From the NCBI GenBank assembly GCA_022393335.1, contig JAJEKB010021113.1, forward strand, positions 287,236 to 351,235: a DNA stretch of 64,000 nt, given 5' to 3'. A program made the position numbers and the translations under genes. Under the pieces are notes generated by a model. It searched no databases. It was not told where the DNA came from and was given only the letters and a program-made list of their open reading frames with translations. The stretch comes from Macrotrachela quadricornifera (taxonomy: Eukaryota > Rotifera > Eurotatoria > Philodinida > Philodinidae). Below are positions 1 to 12,146 of this stretch, piece by piece (the first letter of the stretch is position 1; each line of letters starts with the position of its first letter).

Positions 1-1733
1 CAATTATTTGTATTTGTGCGTGTATTACTTCATTTATGAGAATCTAAAAAAAAAAATGAATTATATAGAAAGACAAATTTACTACTTCTAGCTAAATGAC
101 AAATGGTTAAAGATGTTCTGAATATACATACTCATATATATCCGTCGTTTGTTTATCATAAACCTATACACAATACCAATGAAAGAATAGGCAAAAATAA
201 ACAAGATCAAAGCTATCTACACAACGGGTGCATACATTTGCGTATACGACCTTAGGCATTTGGTGGTGCCCTATAGTTAAAAAAGAACTGTATATACTTC
301 AACTAGTTGATAATTATCAATTGATAATAATAATAGAAAGTGTGTACGATTGAGTAAATGGAATTAGGACTCAGTTTTTTCTTTTCAAAGATATTCAAAA
401 TAAGATTAAAATCTTGTATAAACAATTTTATTTTATCTAATCGATTAAATTGATTAAAAACAATAATTATCTAAAATAAAATCGAAGATGATATTTATCA
501 TTAAAGAACATTAAATAGGAAAGATTTCAATCCATTTCGATCTCTGTATTTTCTTTCGGACAAAAAAAACTATCATTTTCTATTTCACTTTTACATCACT
601 TAATACTTTGTTTTAAAAAAACAAAATATACCACAAGATGCAGCGTGAAACGCTCTACAACCTATAAAGTAAAACTTATTTCAATTATGTACTTTTTATT
701 TTCAAAAACAAAGTATTAAGCGATGTAAAAGTGAAACGGAAAATGATATTTTTTTTGACTGAGAGGGATTGTATTAGAATATATGCACGAATTAGAAACG
801 AACTATAAGAGAGACAAGAGAATATACAGTTAGTCGGATCAAAAAATTTTTTTGAATTGGATACGAATCATACTCTTAGTATTCTGAAAGAAAGCTTCGT
901 ATTCAAATCTGATATTCATTACAAACAATCGAAATATTTTTCATAGATTATTTGTATATCAAGACTAACACACTCTTACTATTTCTCAGATAATCTTGAT
1001 AATTAAAACACATCAGATTCGAAATTTTTCGACTCTCGTATATGCTTACACAATGGAGAATTTTTTAGAAATAGATACAATTAAGTTTAAAACTAATTCC
1101 ACAGACGCTAGAACAATACCTGTATAATATAGAAAGAAAAGAATGATTGAAAAACACATGAGAGAACCAAAGAGTACATATATGTACACCGTACTATTTA
1201 CCTCAATAACATAGTAAAGGAATAAAAGAACGAAGAAACAAAATCAATTGCATTATCACACATTTCGTTTTTTACACTTACTTTTTGATTTTGATTTACT
1301 GATTTTGAAATATATGGATAAATCTAATTGTATTAATAACTAATCATTTCATTTATTATTCTATTGACCACTTAAATGATAGCCGAAATTTTACAAATAA
1401 TTTTTCCTACAATTATACATATATGCACGTGATTAATAATGAGACGCATATGACAAATTTTATTATATTAACACCCACAAACTATCCATCCAGACAGCAT
1501 ACATAATAATAACACTAGTTTTTTCTTTCGTTCTTTCATATAAAAAATATCTATACTTTATCATCCTACTTGTTTTTATGATTATTTATCGTTCCGGTGA
1601 ATGCACACATATTATATATACATATAATCATTGACGATAAATAAAAAACGAAATAACAAAAGATTTTGAAATTTATGATGATATTAAAATGTTCTTTTTT
1701 GTTTTATATTTCTAAAATATATTTTTTAGAAAA
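1..1733. other. Intergenic, AT-rich, no gene seen
   Basis: No open frame with splice sites or recognisable protein similarity was found on either strand. The stretch holds one inverted-repeat element near 551-767, listed separately. A pyrimidine-rich AG at about 1728-1730 lies just before the start codon of the next gene and probably serves as its 5' acceptor. Confidence 0.6.
551..767. repeat. Foldback MITE-like element
   Basis: Two inverted arms of about 55-60 nt (about 561-612 and 703-757) share the core ATCATTTT...TTTCACTTTTACATC...TTAATACTTTGTTTT with few mismatches, around a loop of about 90 nt. The loop contains CCACAAGATGCAGCGTGAA, nearly identical to ACCATAAGATCCAGCGTGAA in the element at 10591-10848, so the two look related. 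Outer ends are uncertain and I found no clear target duplication. Confidence 0.65.
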
Positions 1734-4683
1734 ATGGAATCAAATGAATTATCAAATAGACGATCATTAACATTAACAATTGGTGAAAATTATGAAATAT
1801 TTACTTTAATATGGCTTGATTTATCAATAAATAATATACATGAAAATATTGATATTCAACAACAACTTCGTTCAATAATAAATAATTTAAAAATTTTTGA
1901 AGATATTGAAGAATGTGAACAATATATTCGATCATTATCAAAAGATGATAGAATTATAATTTTTATTCATGAAAAATTTGCTTTAGAAATTATTACAAAT
2001 ATACATGAACTTCGACAAATTACATCAATTTATATTTATTCAACTGATCTTAATGAAGATTATCAATGGATTAATCAATACAAAAAGGTTAGATTTTTTT
2101 TCATATATTTATTAATTAAAGTTAATATGTCACCTTAGTCTTAAGATATGACATCTATGTACCTGTATTAAAAAGTACATTATTCAAAAATATTATTTTA
2201 TTTGTTAAAGCTAATGTGAAATGAAAGATGGTTATAGCAAGTAACGTAGGAAATCATACTGAACTATTACATCTACATAGTTAAAAAGTAGAAAAGGCGT
2301 CTTTATATACGCAAAGTTTCAGATTAAAATTCGAAAACTGAAAGTCTTATAAAGATCTCTAGAAAAAGGCTTGTCAGCGTAGTCCCTTTGGGACTAAAAT
2401 GTGAAACTCATATATCTTTGAACAATTGAGCCTCAGATAAACAGGGCTGTCACGAGGGGCTAAAGATTGGGGAGGGAACAACAATTTTTTTAAAAGTGTC
2501 TATAAATTATCAAAACTCTGAAGAAAAAATTACAGATTTACTAAAAATTTGTCGAGATTTTTGGAGAATTTTAGAAATTTTTGAAGGATTTTTTAAAAAG
2601 TGTCGAGCAAAAAAAACACAATTTCTCAAGATTGAAGGAGGCATCCCCACCGTCCTCCCCGGTCACGGCAGCGCTGCAGATAAATAAACATAGGAACCAA
2701 TTTCTGTATCATGCCAGCTTGTAATAGAGAGAAATATCTGTAATGAGGGGGGGAACCGCAAAACTACGACTTAAAACTTAGACTCACATTTTTCATATGT
2801 GAGTTCCGCAATAGACATATTAAAAAAATTTTGTTCATAAAATGGACAAGATCTTAATAAACCAATAGTAATACTGATGTTTTTGATTGAATATGATCAA
2901 AAACTTTCAATTTAGATATTTTTTTTATATACACTATCAAATGAAATTGAAGAATGTTATTCATTTATTACCTTCGAATTCATAAATATATTATTTCATA
3001 ATAAATTATATTTAGATAAAATCAATTAAAACCGATCTTAATGAATTAGTTAGTCAAATAAAACTTGATCATATAAAACAAAAAAAATTAGAAGAACCAT
3101 TAACAATAAATATATTTAATACAAATCAATCAACTGATCTATTATCATTAAATACAAATACACAATTTCTTTATTCTCAATTATTAATACATTTTTTACT
3201 TTATACTAAATTAACAAATGAACAAATAATTGAAAATAAAAAAGAATTAATTGAATTATGTAAAAGTGAATATAATGAGAATTTAAATCAATTAAAAATT
3301 TTAAATGAATTTGAAAATAATTATTCATCATCAAATGCATTATGGTGGTATACAATTGATTCATTTTTATATCAATTATTAAATAAATCATTAATAACAA
3401 TAAATATTGATTTACTTTATTTTTTACAATTTTTTATTCATGATCTTATTCGACAATTAAAACAATATCAAACATTATCAATAAAACGTGTTTATCGATG
3501 TTATTTAATATCAAATGATGAATTACAATTATTAAATGAATCAAATGGTAAATATATATCAATAAATACATTTTTTTCAACATTTAGTAATCGTAATAAT
3601 GCACTTGATTATTTTAATGATTATAAATATGATGATAATAATTTGAAAAAAATTTTATTTAAAATTGATATTGATTTTCGTTTAATAAAAATCAAACCAT
3701 ATGCTAATATCACTGTTCATAGTCAAATATTAAATGATGAAGAAATTTTATTTTCATTAGGTAGTATTTTTCGTATTAATAGTATTAAACAAATTAAAAA
3801 TGATTTTTATATAATACATTTAATATTATGTAGTGATGATGATCATCATTTAAAATCAATATTTGATCAGATTAAATATCAATATGGTGAAAATGATATA
3901 AATCTTCTTTCATTTGGTACTGCATTAAGACGAATGGGAAAATTAGATGAAGCTGAAATATGTTATCAACGTTTACTTCAAGATTCAACATATGATCAAG
4001 ATTTAATAAGTCGATCATATCATCATTTAGGTCGAATAGCTGAAACAAAAGGTGATTATGATATAAGTCTTGATTATTTACATAAATCATTAGAAATAAA
4101 ATTAAAAATAATGAAATCAAATGATCCAAGTATTGCTCAAAGTTATAATTGTATTGGAATTGTTTGTCAACAAAAAGGTGATCAAGAAAAAGCACTTGAA
4201 GTATTTAATAAAGCATTAATTATATGGAGAAAAGTATATGGAAAAAATCATCCTAATGTAGCTGGATGTTATAATAATATGGGTGTTGTTTATAAACGAG
4301 AAAAAAAATATACTGAAGCTCTTGAATCATTTCAAAAAGCATTAGCTATACGTGAAAGACATCCATCAACTAATTATCATGATTTAGCTGGTTCACATAA
4401 TAATATTGGTGCAGTTTATGAACGTCTTGGACATCATGATCTTGCTATAAATCATTATAATTTATCACTTAAAATAAAATTAAAATCACTTGCACCAAAT
4501 CATCCATCAATAGCATCAACATTTGAAAATATGGGTTATGTTTATGAGAATAGAGGAGCTTATTTACAAGCATTATCATATCTTGAAAAAGCAGCTAATA
4601 TCTATCGTCAAACATTACCATCTACACATCATGATGTTATTCAAATTGAAGAAAGTATTCAACGTGTATCATCAAAACTGTAA
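1734..4683 (+). CDS. ADP-ribosyltransferase-TPR fusion protein (bdelloid type)
   Basis: Two exons, 1734-2087 and 3016-4683, join in frame to give 673 residues. Residues 1-118 plus the start of exon 2 form an N-terminal domain that I know from bdelloid predicted proteins but cannot name. Residues about 270-400 resemble an R-S-E class mono-ADP-ribosyltransferase: arginine 279 in VYRCYLI, a Ser/Thr strand near 303 (INTFFSTF) and NDEEILF with the expected catalytic Glu at 361. The residue two before it is Asp rather than the usual Glu, which could alter acceptor preference. Residues about 413-673 hold six TPR repeats of the kinesin light chain kind. No signal peptide or membrane segment is visible, so a cytosolic enzyme that selects targets through its TPRs is inferred. 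The start follows a TTTTTTAG acceptor-like site by a few bases. The 928-nt intron is unusually long and holds a hAT-like MITE. Confidence 0.85.
2362..2407. repeat. Dispersed repeat, copy 1
   Basis: About 45 nt, with core CAGCGTAGTCCCTTTGGGAC followed by TAAAATGTGAAAC, match 50623-50667 (core CAGCGCAGTCCCTTCGGGAT) with only a few differences. This copy lies in the ART-TPR intron just before a hAT-like MITE. Confidence 0.65.
2434..2684. mobile_element. Short non-autonomous hAT-like element with 8-bp TSD
   Basis: The element runs 2442-2676 (235 bp). The left end reads CAGGGCTGTCACGAGGGG and the complement of the right end reads CAGCGCTGCCGTGACCGGGG, an imperfect inverted repeat. It is flanked by the perfect 8-bp direct repeat CAGATAAA at 2434-2441 and 2677-2684. 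CAG(G/C)GCTG ends with 8-bp duplications are typical of hAT transposons. It encodes no transposase, and the short open frame across it (2496-2687) is not a gene. It is GC-richer than the intron around it. Confidence 0.8.
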
Positions 4684-5381
4684 GAATACAAATTCAAGAT
4701 TTTTTGTTAATAACAAAATATTATATTACGAAAAAAAAAAATCGAATATATGAAATATTTCATTGTTTTTTTACATATATATTTAAAATAGTCTTTTTTA
4801 AATGATGATTTGAACCTTAAAAAATTTATTCTATCCTATCAATAGATAAAAATGAAAGATTTTCATCAATATGAATTACGTATACAATGATCTTAAAAAT
4901 GATGTTCTACAAATTACTAGTTTACAATAAAATCATAATTATTTTATTTCAATATTCAATCTCATAGAATTTCATTAAAAATTTGTTTTTTCTTTACATA
5001 TCAATTAAACTATAGTTTAAACAACTAAATATTAATGATTATTCGAAACAGTATAATTTTTATACATATATTCAAAAAAAACAAACACATATAGATAATA
5101 TTTGATAAGAATACAAAGAAAAAAGAAAACACATCTAGCACAAAACGTAAATAAAACAAAATTGATTAAAAATTCTTTTAAAAAATCATATACACACACT
5201 ATTAAGATCTAAATATATGAATATAAATGACAGATATGTTATGTGCACAATATTTGTGATTTAAAAAAAACAAACTTAATTAAAGAAAAGATCTTAATAC
5301 ATATTGATTAAAAAAAAAAGCCAAAATCAATTGCCTTTATGCATATATATAATAAAAGTGTAGAAAAAGAAATAAACCATT
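4684..5381. other. Convergent intergenic spacer
   Basis: AT-rich 3' flanks of the ART-TPR gene (+) and the protein 4.1 gene (-). It contains A-runs and scattered AATAAA-like hexamers that could serve as polyadenylation signals. No gene seen. Confidence 0.6.
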
Positions 5382-8300
5382 TTAACTATCATTCATTACT
5401 ACTTGTTCTGCTTGCTTATTCGGATCAAGATCAGTTGCTAAACGAATAGCTGCGAGAAGAGCCTGAATAAATAAATATTAAATCAAATTATATTAAACAT
5501 AAAAAAAAAAACTTTTGTTTTACTTCATCTGGATCCATTGTAGGTGATGGTTCGCGTGGTGGTGGTGGTGGTCGAACCGGTGGTTCAGGCTAAAAAATAT
5601 GAACTAGATAAATAGATAAGATATATAATTTCTCACCGGTATATTAACATAAGTAGGCGGAGGTACTGGCCGTTTTGGTTTCGTTTCCTGAATATTAAAA
5701 AAAAACACAATATATTACATTTATTAACATCATTGATTAAGTATATTTATAAAAGAAAAATGTCATTCATTTTCATGTCTAACTACGCCTTATCTCACAT
5801 AATATTTATCTGAAGTATATAACAGATAATTTGTTTTTTTTCATGATTCCGGTCTCAGGACAAAGGGTTATGCAATAATTTTTTTTCTATCTGAGAAAGA
5901 AGAATTGTGAATTTTTAATCGTAAAGATAAAATTCATTATATATTTCTAATAATAGAAAGAAATATATAGTGTTGCTCATTCAAAATAGTTCAATTTTCA
6001 TTGTTATTATAGACTTTAAATCAATAGTCTCTTAAAACTCTACATACCGGTAATTTTGGTGTTCTTGGTGGTGTAGCCTTCAATAATAAAAAAAAGTATA
6101 AATTTATGCCTTAAATACCATCAATAGCAAAAAAAAACAAAATTCCTACTGGTGGCTGTTGAATTGGTTCACGCTCCGGTTTCTTTTTTACATGTGCATA
6201 TTCCGGATCTTGTACTATTGGTAATGGATATTCACCTTCATCTTCATCATCATCTTCCTAAATAAAAATAAACCAAAGAATTCTAATTTATTCATTCGTT
6301 CGAAAAAAAAAGTAAATCCATGCAATTTTATCATAAAACCTTCAAAAAAATTTTCGTTTTTCCATCATGCCTATTACCTGAAGAACTATATTTATTTCTA
6401 TAGAAAATTAAGATGTATATACATAGTAAGGAGAAAAAAAAAACTTAAATGACATACATTAGATATTGGTATTCGATGTGTTTCAAAAAATGGTTCAACA
6501 CTTTGAGGACGTGGTAATGGTCGTTGAATAGCTGGTCGACTCGGACGAATTATTTCATTTCCAGCTAAAAATGATAATAAAAAAAAAAAGTAAAATAAAA
6601 ATATTCTTATTTAAAAGCAGAACTATGTTAGATTAATAAGCAAGAGGCATAGATTATTTCAAAAAAAAAAAAGATCTTTCACCTGTATTAGAATTGTTTA
6701 CTAAAAATATTTTTAGTTTTTTTTTTTTTAATTTTATAAAAATTTCAAATAAATTATTTAAATAGAATTGCTTACAAACATCAAGACTTTTTGTCATTCG
6801 TTTACTTAATGATCTTTCAAAATCAGGATTAGGTCTATCAAGTAATAATTGTCGAGCTTGATGATATGTATATGTTCCTGTATAACGAAATGTTGAATTA
6901 AATCGTGGTAATATTGGTCGTTTTCGATATTCTTCTGGTCGACGAAGACTTTTAACAAAAAAAAAAAAATTTAAAAAAAAAATTTTTTTTTTTGCATACC
7001 GAAAAAATGCATGATGTTCAACAGCTATTTTCCATAATGATTTTGCTGCACGATATGTAGGTAATTTAAAACCTATTGTACTTTCAAATCGATCAAACTG
7101 AAAAAAAAAGAAAAAGAAGAATTTTATTTTTGTTTAATTATTTAATAAATACAAACATCACTTGGACGAAGTTTAATAAAAAAATATTTTCTTTTATATG
7201 AAATTTTTAAAATTTTTGGCCAAGCAAAACGATTTATACGTAATTTATCTCGATAAATTAATAAACCATTAGCTGATACACCAATATTTATATCAACATT
7301 TTCTGAATCCTAAAAAAAAATTAAATTAATTAAAATATATATATATATATATATTTAATTTTACTTGTGCTGGATGAATATCAACACCATACATAGCTAA
7401 TTTTTTTGCATTTTCAAGAAAATGTAAATCAGCTGCATTTGGTGGTTGACCTCTATTAAATAAAATTTCTATGAAAAAGAAAAGCAAATAAATTATTTTT
7501 AAATATTATACTTATGTCTTTTATGTTGTTCATGTATACGTCGTAATAATTCATCATCTTGTACAGGTGCAAATTTAAGATCAGTTAAATAATCACTTGT
7601 TAAACCATGATCATATTCATTATAATCACCTAATTCAGCTTGAGCTGTATATGAACCCAATAAAGCATAAGTAACAAATGAACATGGTAATCTTTTACAA
7701 AAATATAAAATTTTTTTTTTGTATAAAGAAAATTATTTAACATACTTGCCAGATATAATATCACGTCGTAATTGAAGACATAATTGATATCTAGTTTAAA
7801 AAAGTTAGAATATCAATTAAATAATAGATTGAAAGATAGAAGAAAAAAAATGTTTCTAATATCACAAATATATGTAATAAATAAATATAACATTTGTCAA
7901 AAATTTTTTTCTTTACTATTCAAACATGTAATTACTAATTTTAACACATTATTATTAAATAACTGCTTTCATCTCTTTGAAAAAAAAAAAACTGGGCGTT
8001 ATTTATTTGATATTCTTTATAATAACTAATGATCATATATATATACATTGAATAATCGTATCAAAGTCATAGTCTATTATTCAATTTTTACTAACCGAGT
8101 TATATCTTCTTGAAGTAAAGCAGGTTCAGGTGGATAAAATTTAACTTGAAAATTAAAAATTGGATCAACACCTATAATACAAATATTTTTTTTAAATTAA
8201 AAAAACAATAGATATATATTTTTTTTTCTAACCTTTCAATTGACTACGTACACGTTTATCATTATCTACCCATGTCTAAATATTGTCATAATTTATTAAA

Positions 8301-9040
8301 TAAAATTCAATAAACAAAAAAAAAATCTAAACAAACTCGAGTATTTTCATTATTTATATATGTTAATCCAAAATAATCTTTTTCTTCAAGATGCATTAAA
8401 TCACATACACGTGTATATAACATTTTACCTGTATCATCTTTCTATATATGAATAAAAAATAAAAAAAATATATAATTTTTATATATGTTTAAATAATTTA
8501 CTCCTAAATCAACATATTCTTCAGTATCATCTAACATAATAATACGTGCTTTAGATCGATTATTAAATCCTGTATTATTATTATCTTGTATATTACTAGT
8601 TCTTGTTCGACTTTGACTTTTTTTACGTTCTTTTTCTTCTTGTTTACGTGCTTTTTTTTCATCTTTTTCTCTTTGACGTTGAATTCGTTTTTCATTTATT
8701 TCCTAATAATAATAATAATAAAACAAACTATGTGTACATATACAATTTTAAAGAATATGTTTACTTCTTTTTTTTTTGATTTTTTATCATTTTTTCTTAT
8801 TGTATCATATTCCGTAATAGGTTGAGGTATATTTGTATTTAAACGTAAATCTTGTTGATCATCATCATCATTATATTGTATTGAACCACTTAAACGATCC
8901 GTATCAAAACTATCTCCATCATTTATTGAACCAACTTGAAGCTAAAAGAATGAACATTATTAAAAAGAAAAAAAATGTTTTTTATTATAATAATTTACAT
9001 TTGAAAATCCTCGATTATTTGGTTGAATATAATCTGTCAT
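5382..9040 (-). CDS. EPB41: Protein 4.1 / coracle homologue (FERM-FA protein)
   Basis: Seventeen exons give 607 residues, read downward: 9040-8999, 8941-8765, 8702-8502, 8441-8337, 8275-8233, 8171-8096, 7790-7746, 7691-7512, 7452-7365, 7309-7157, 7097-7000, 6948-6776, 6564-6458, 6257-6150, 6077-6048, 5687-5637, 5589-5524, 5462-5382 (the count is 18 if the small 30-nt exon 6077-6048 is real). A charged N-terminus leads into a FERM domain at about 125-410, with [20 protein letters not shown] and [11 protein letters not shown] as strong 4.1 signatures, then an FERM-adjacent region ending near KRMTKSLD. A proline-rich tail follows, and the last 25 residues resemble the end of the 4.1 C-terminal domain. 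The family links spectrin-actin and membrane proteins at the cell cortex and septate junctions. The start [11 protein letters not shown] is preferred; a further-upstream ATG at 9184 is possible. All joins use GT-AG and keep frame. Confidence 0.9.
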
Positions 9041-9974
9041 GACAGATGAAGATGACCTTGAACGAAATGATAGATTCGATTTATTTCGATCAATGTATCG
9101 GTTGCTGTATAAATGATCAATAGACAAATTGACAATTATATTACCAATAAATTTATATTTAATAAAAAAAATTTCATTTTTCAAAAAAGAAATATATTTG
9201 ATTTTTTTTAAATTTTATATTTGAATTAATATAAAAATATTTTTTTTTCTCTATATGATAGATGTCACTAGATAACAATTAATTTAATATAAATTACTTT
9301 GCCTTATAGGTGTTAGTGTAATTTCTAGGATTCATTGAATATTTATCGAGAAATTGATGACTTTTTTTTCTTTCTCATCATAAAATCATGATTATTACGC
9401 TTGATGAAATTCCCTTTAAAATATAAGCATTATCTTACATATATGTAGAAAAATAATAAATAATAAAAATATTTTAGTTATATTTTTTTCAATCTATATA
9501 CTATTTCTCATAAAAGTTGATTATTCTTATTACACTATCATTTAAATAACGGTAGATATGACATTTTTATTCATTTCAAAGATACAAAGAAAATTCTTGG
9601 ATAATGATTTTATTGTTCAGAATCTCAATTCAAAAGAAATCAAGATCCTATTAGAAAAGAATGAAGTCTCATTTCTATAAAATGATAAACTATAAAATGT
9701 CTTACTATATATCATGTGGAAAAACAATATAATCGGATGTAAGTTTTTCCTGCTATAAAATAGAAAATATTATTAGTATTACATTACACAATAAGACTAT
9801 CAATTTTTCTCATTTATCATTCTGTATGTCATGTTTGAAATCTTTAAATCTATCTTGTTTCATAGAATATAATCACTTTTTTTTCTTCTCTTTTTTATAT
9901 TGGTTTTTTTTCTAGATATTTTACCACTTCTTTTTTTTTCCAGATTTAAAACCTAAAATTGTCTATAAATAACT
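9041..9974. other. Divergent promoter region
   Basis: Lies between the start of the protein 4.1 gene (-) and the small secreted protein gene (+), so it probably holds both promoters. AT-rich with T-tracts; no conserved motif recognised. Confidence 0.55.
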
Positions 9975-10334
9975 ATGAATACTTTCTATTTACTCTCATT
10001 ATTCTTCTTACCAATATTTTATGCCGAACGTTATCAAACAGAATTAGATAACAATCAAGATATGTTTATACCAGCTTCGGTAGCTGCCAGTTATTTATGT
10101 ATGTATAGAAAAAAATAATATCTAAATTTATTCGTTGTTTTGTTGTGTATTCTAGTTGGTATTCCAATAAGACGATATCAAGATCAATTATTAAATGTAC
10201 CAATTGATAGTACAGCAATGTTAACATCAATAGATAAAAATAATCTACAAGAATCGCAACGTGTGAAACGAATCTATTGGGAGAATCTTGCATTTCATGC
10301 AGCTGATTTTAATCAAAAAGCCAAGAAGGTCTAA
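9975..10334 (+). CDS. Small secreted protein, candidate peptide precursor
   Basis: Two exons, 9975-10098 and 10156-10334, give 100 residues. The first 17 or so residues (MNTFYLLSLFFLPIFYA) form a clear signal peptide, with no later membrane segment and no cysteine. A furin-type RVKR lies near residue 80 and would release a C-terminal peptide of about 20 residues beginning IYWENLAF; another RR occurs in IPIRRYQD. This is how a neuropeptide or peptide-hormone precursor looks, but there is no amidation Gly next to the cleavage site and no repeated peptide. I do not recognise the family. The first exon could alternatively end two bases earlier, because GTATGTATAG offers overlapping donors; the chosen join keeps the frame open. 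Confidence 0.65.
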
Positions 10335-10588
10335 GGAAATTTTGACCTTGTTTATTTGATGTTGTCTAATATTAATAAAAATACATCTTACGAAATTTGA
10401 ACTATTTCATTGAAAATATACATTATATTAAATAATTAGAAAAAAATTTTTTTTTTTATTGTATGAAAATGTATTTGTATAGGTGTTAATCAGTGAATAT
10501 TAAGAGATTTTAAATTTATGCTAGAAAAAATTCATTCATACAATTATATGTGAAATACAGTTCATTTCAAAGAATTATAGATATTGAA

Positions 10589-10850
10589 TAAGGCAAGGGC
10601 AAAAAGTTCGCGATATTTTTTCATATCAATAGAAATAGAAAAATTGCTGAGAACTTTTTTCAACAAATTATATACCATAAGATCCAGCGTGAATTCACTC
10701 TTTCTCAATCTATCTTTTTATAACTGTAGTTTATAAATTGTAGAACTTTTTAGGCTGTATCTTATGGTATAATTTGTTGAAAAAAGTCCTCAGAAATTTT
10801 TCTATTTCTATCGATATGAAAAATATCGCGAACTTTTTGCCCTTACCTTA
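10589..10850. mobile_element. Long-TIR MITE flanked by TA
   Basis: The element runs 10591-10848 (258 bp). Its arms of about 95 nt begin AGG(C/T)AAGGGCAAAAAGTTCG and are almost perfectly inverted; the loop is about 70 nt. TA is present directly outside both ends (10589-10590 and 10849-10850), as expected for Tc1/mariner-type insertion. There is no coding capacity. Confidence 0.8.
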
Positions 10851-11307
10851 GCTCTTTTGAACTTATATCGTCGAGCTATCCCAATTCATAATACTTAAAC
10901 TTGAACTGCCGTAAGTCTAAGTCCGATGAATCCAATAAGTTTTAGAATGGATAATGCATAATAAATAACTCATTTTTTTTCTATATTTGTTTTCTATGAC
11001 TTGATGAAATATTCTTATCCAAGGCTACAAATATAACAGAATAGAATGATGTAAGTTCTCTATTTCCGCAGTAAAATAATTATTTCATATGCGTATATTT
11101 ATTTTGAGATGAACCAAAAGTTGAATGAAAGATTTTTTACTCAAAGATCTAGATCAATTATTTAGTATATACAAGTAATATATTTTTATTTTCTTCATTA
11201 AACAAATATACCGGTTGATTACGTTATTTTTAATAGTTTTATGTATTGAAAATATTGCTTATTTTGATACAGATGAATAAAGCATCGATTACTCTATCGA
11301 ACCATAT

Positions 11308-11562
11308 AATTTACATTTCATTTACTTGGATTCGAGTTCAAATAGATTAAAAGATCTTATAAAGCAGATCAAGAATTTATTTCATGCAGCAAATTTAACA
11401 GGATAAATATTCGTATTTTGTATTTTACTTTTGCATCATCTATTATACTTTATTTTAAAAATTTATCGTATCAGATTTACTGCGTAAAGAACTTTTTTTA
11501 ACCACTTTATAAGATCTGTCTATCTTTTTGAACGAGAATCAAAGTAAATAATAATGTAATTA
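11308..11562. repeat. Degenerate inverted-repeat element
   Basis: The left arm (TTTACTTGGATTCGAGTTCA... AGATCTTATAAAG, about 11308-11360) pairs with the right arm (about 11500-11562, ending ...GAACGAGAATCAAAGTAAAT) with roughly 75-80% match. The interior has TTTTGCATCATCTATTATAC, resembling the arm of the element at 551-767. Ends are approximate. Confidence 0.5.
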
Positions 11563-12146
11563 ACCTGTATGTGTTAATTTTGCTTCGATATATTATTTTA
11601 AAAATCCCATATCTTGTAAATTTCAATAATTTAACATTTTCTTTCAATAAAAAAAATAAATATTATAATACGATATAATTGCTTGATGTTAAATTCATAT
11701 ATGAATATGACATCATAAATGAATTTAACAGCATAATGTAAAGAGAATATAATTTATTTCCTTGATAATGATCATCAAATAATTTTATTACTGATATTAT
11801 AGGTCATTATAGGTGAGATGATATTGGCAAAAGTATGCAATTAAATATGATTAACATGTATAGATTCTTTAGATGGCAAAAAAAAACAAATGCAATTGTT
11901 GTACATTATAAACTGATGTTTAACAAGGTTGAAAAATATTTAACTAAAGTTTTGATTTGATTCAAAATAAATATTTCGTGTACATGATTTTGAATAACAC
12001 AACTGATTATACACCTATCATTAGTTATATTTTCGTTATTCACTGTGTCATATGTCATTTTGTGTATAATATAAAGCATCGTTAGTCATGCATTTAATGA
12101 TGATTAGTTTTTGATATTAAAAAACAATTTCAAATGATTTTAGCGC

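Larger units (their letters stand above)
10335..12146. other. Intergenic region with two foldback elements
   Basis: No gene seen. Two inverted-repeat elements (10591-10848 and about 11308-11562) take up about 0.5 kb. The rest is AT-rich and without recognisable coding sequence. Confidence 0.6.

Noticed and set aside
2496..2687. Plus-strand open frame of 63 codons
   Set aside because: Lies inside the hAT-like MITE and runs over its right end.
7784..8029. 81-codon plus-strand frame
   Set aside because: Falls in a protein 4.1 intron, Asn/Lys/Ile-rich, no similarity.
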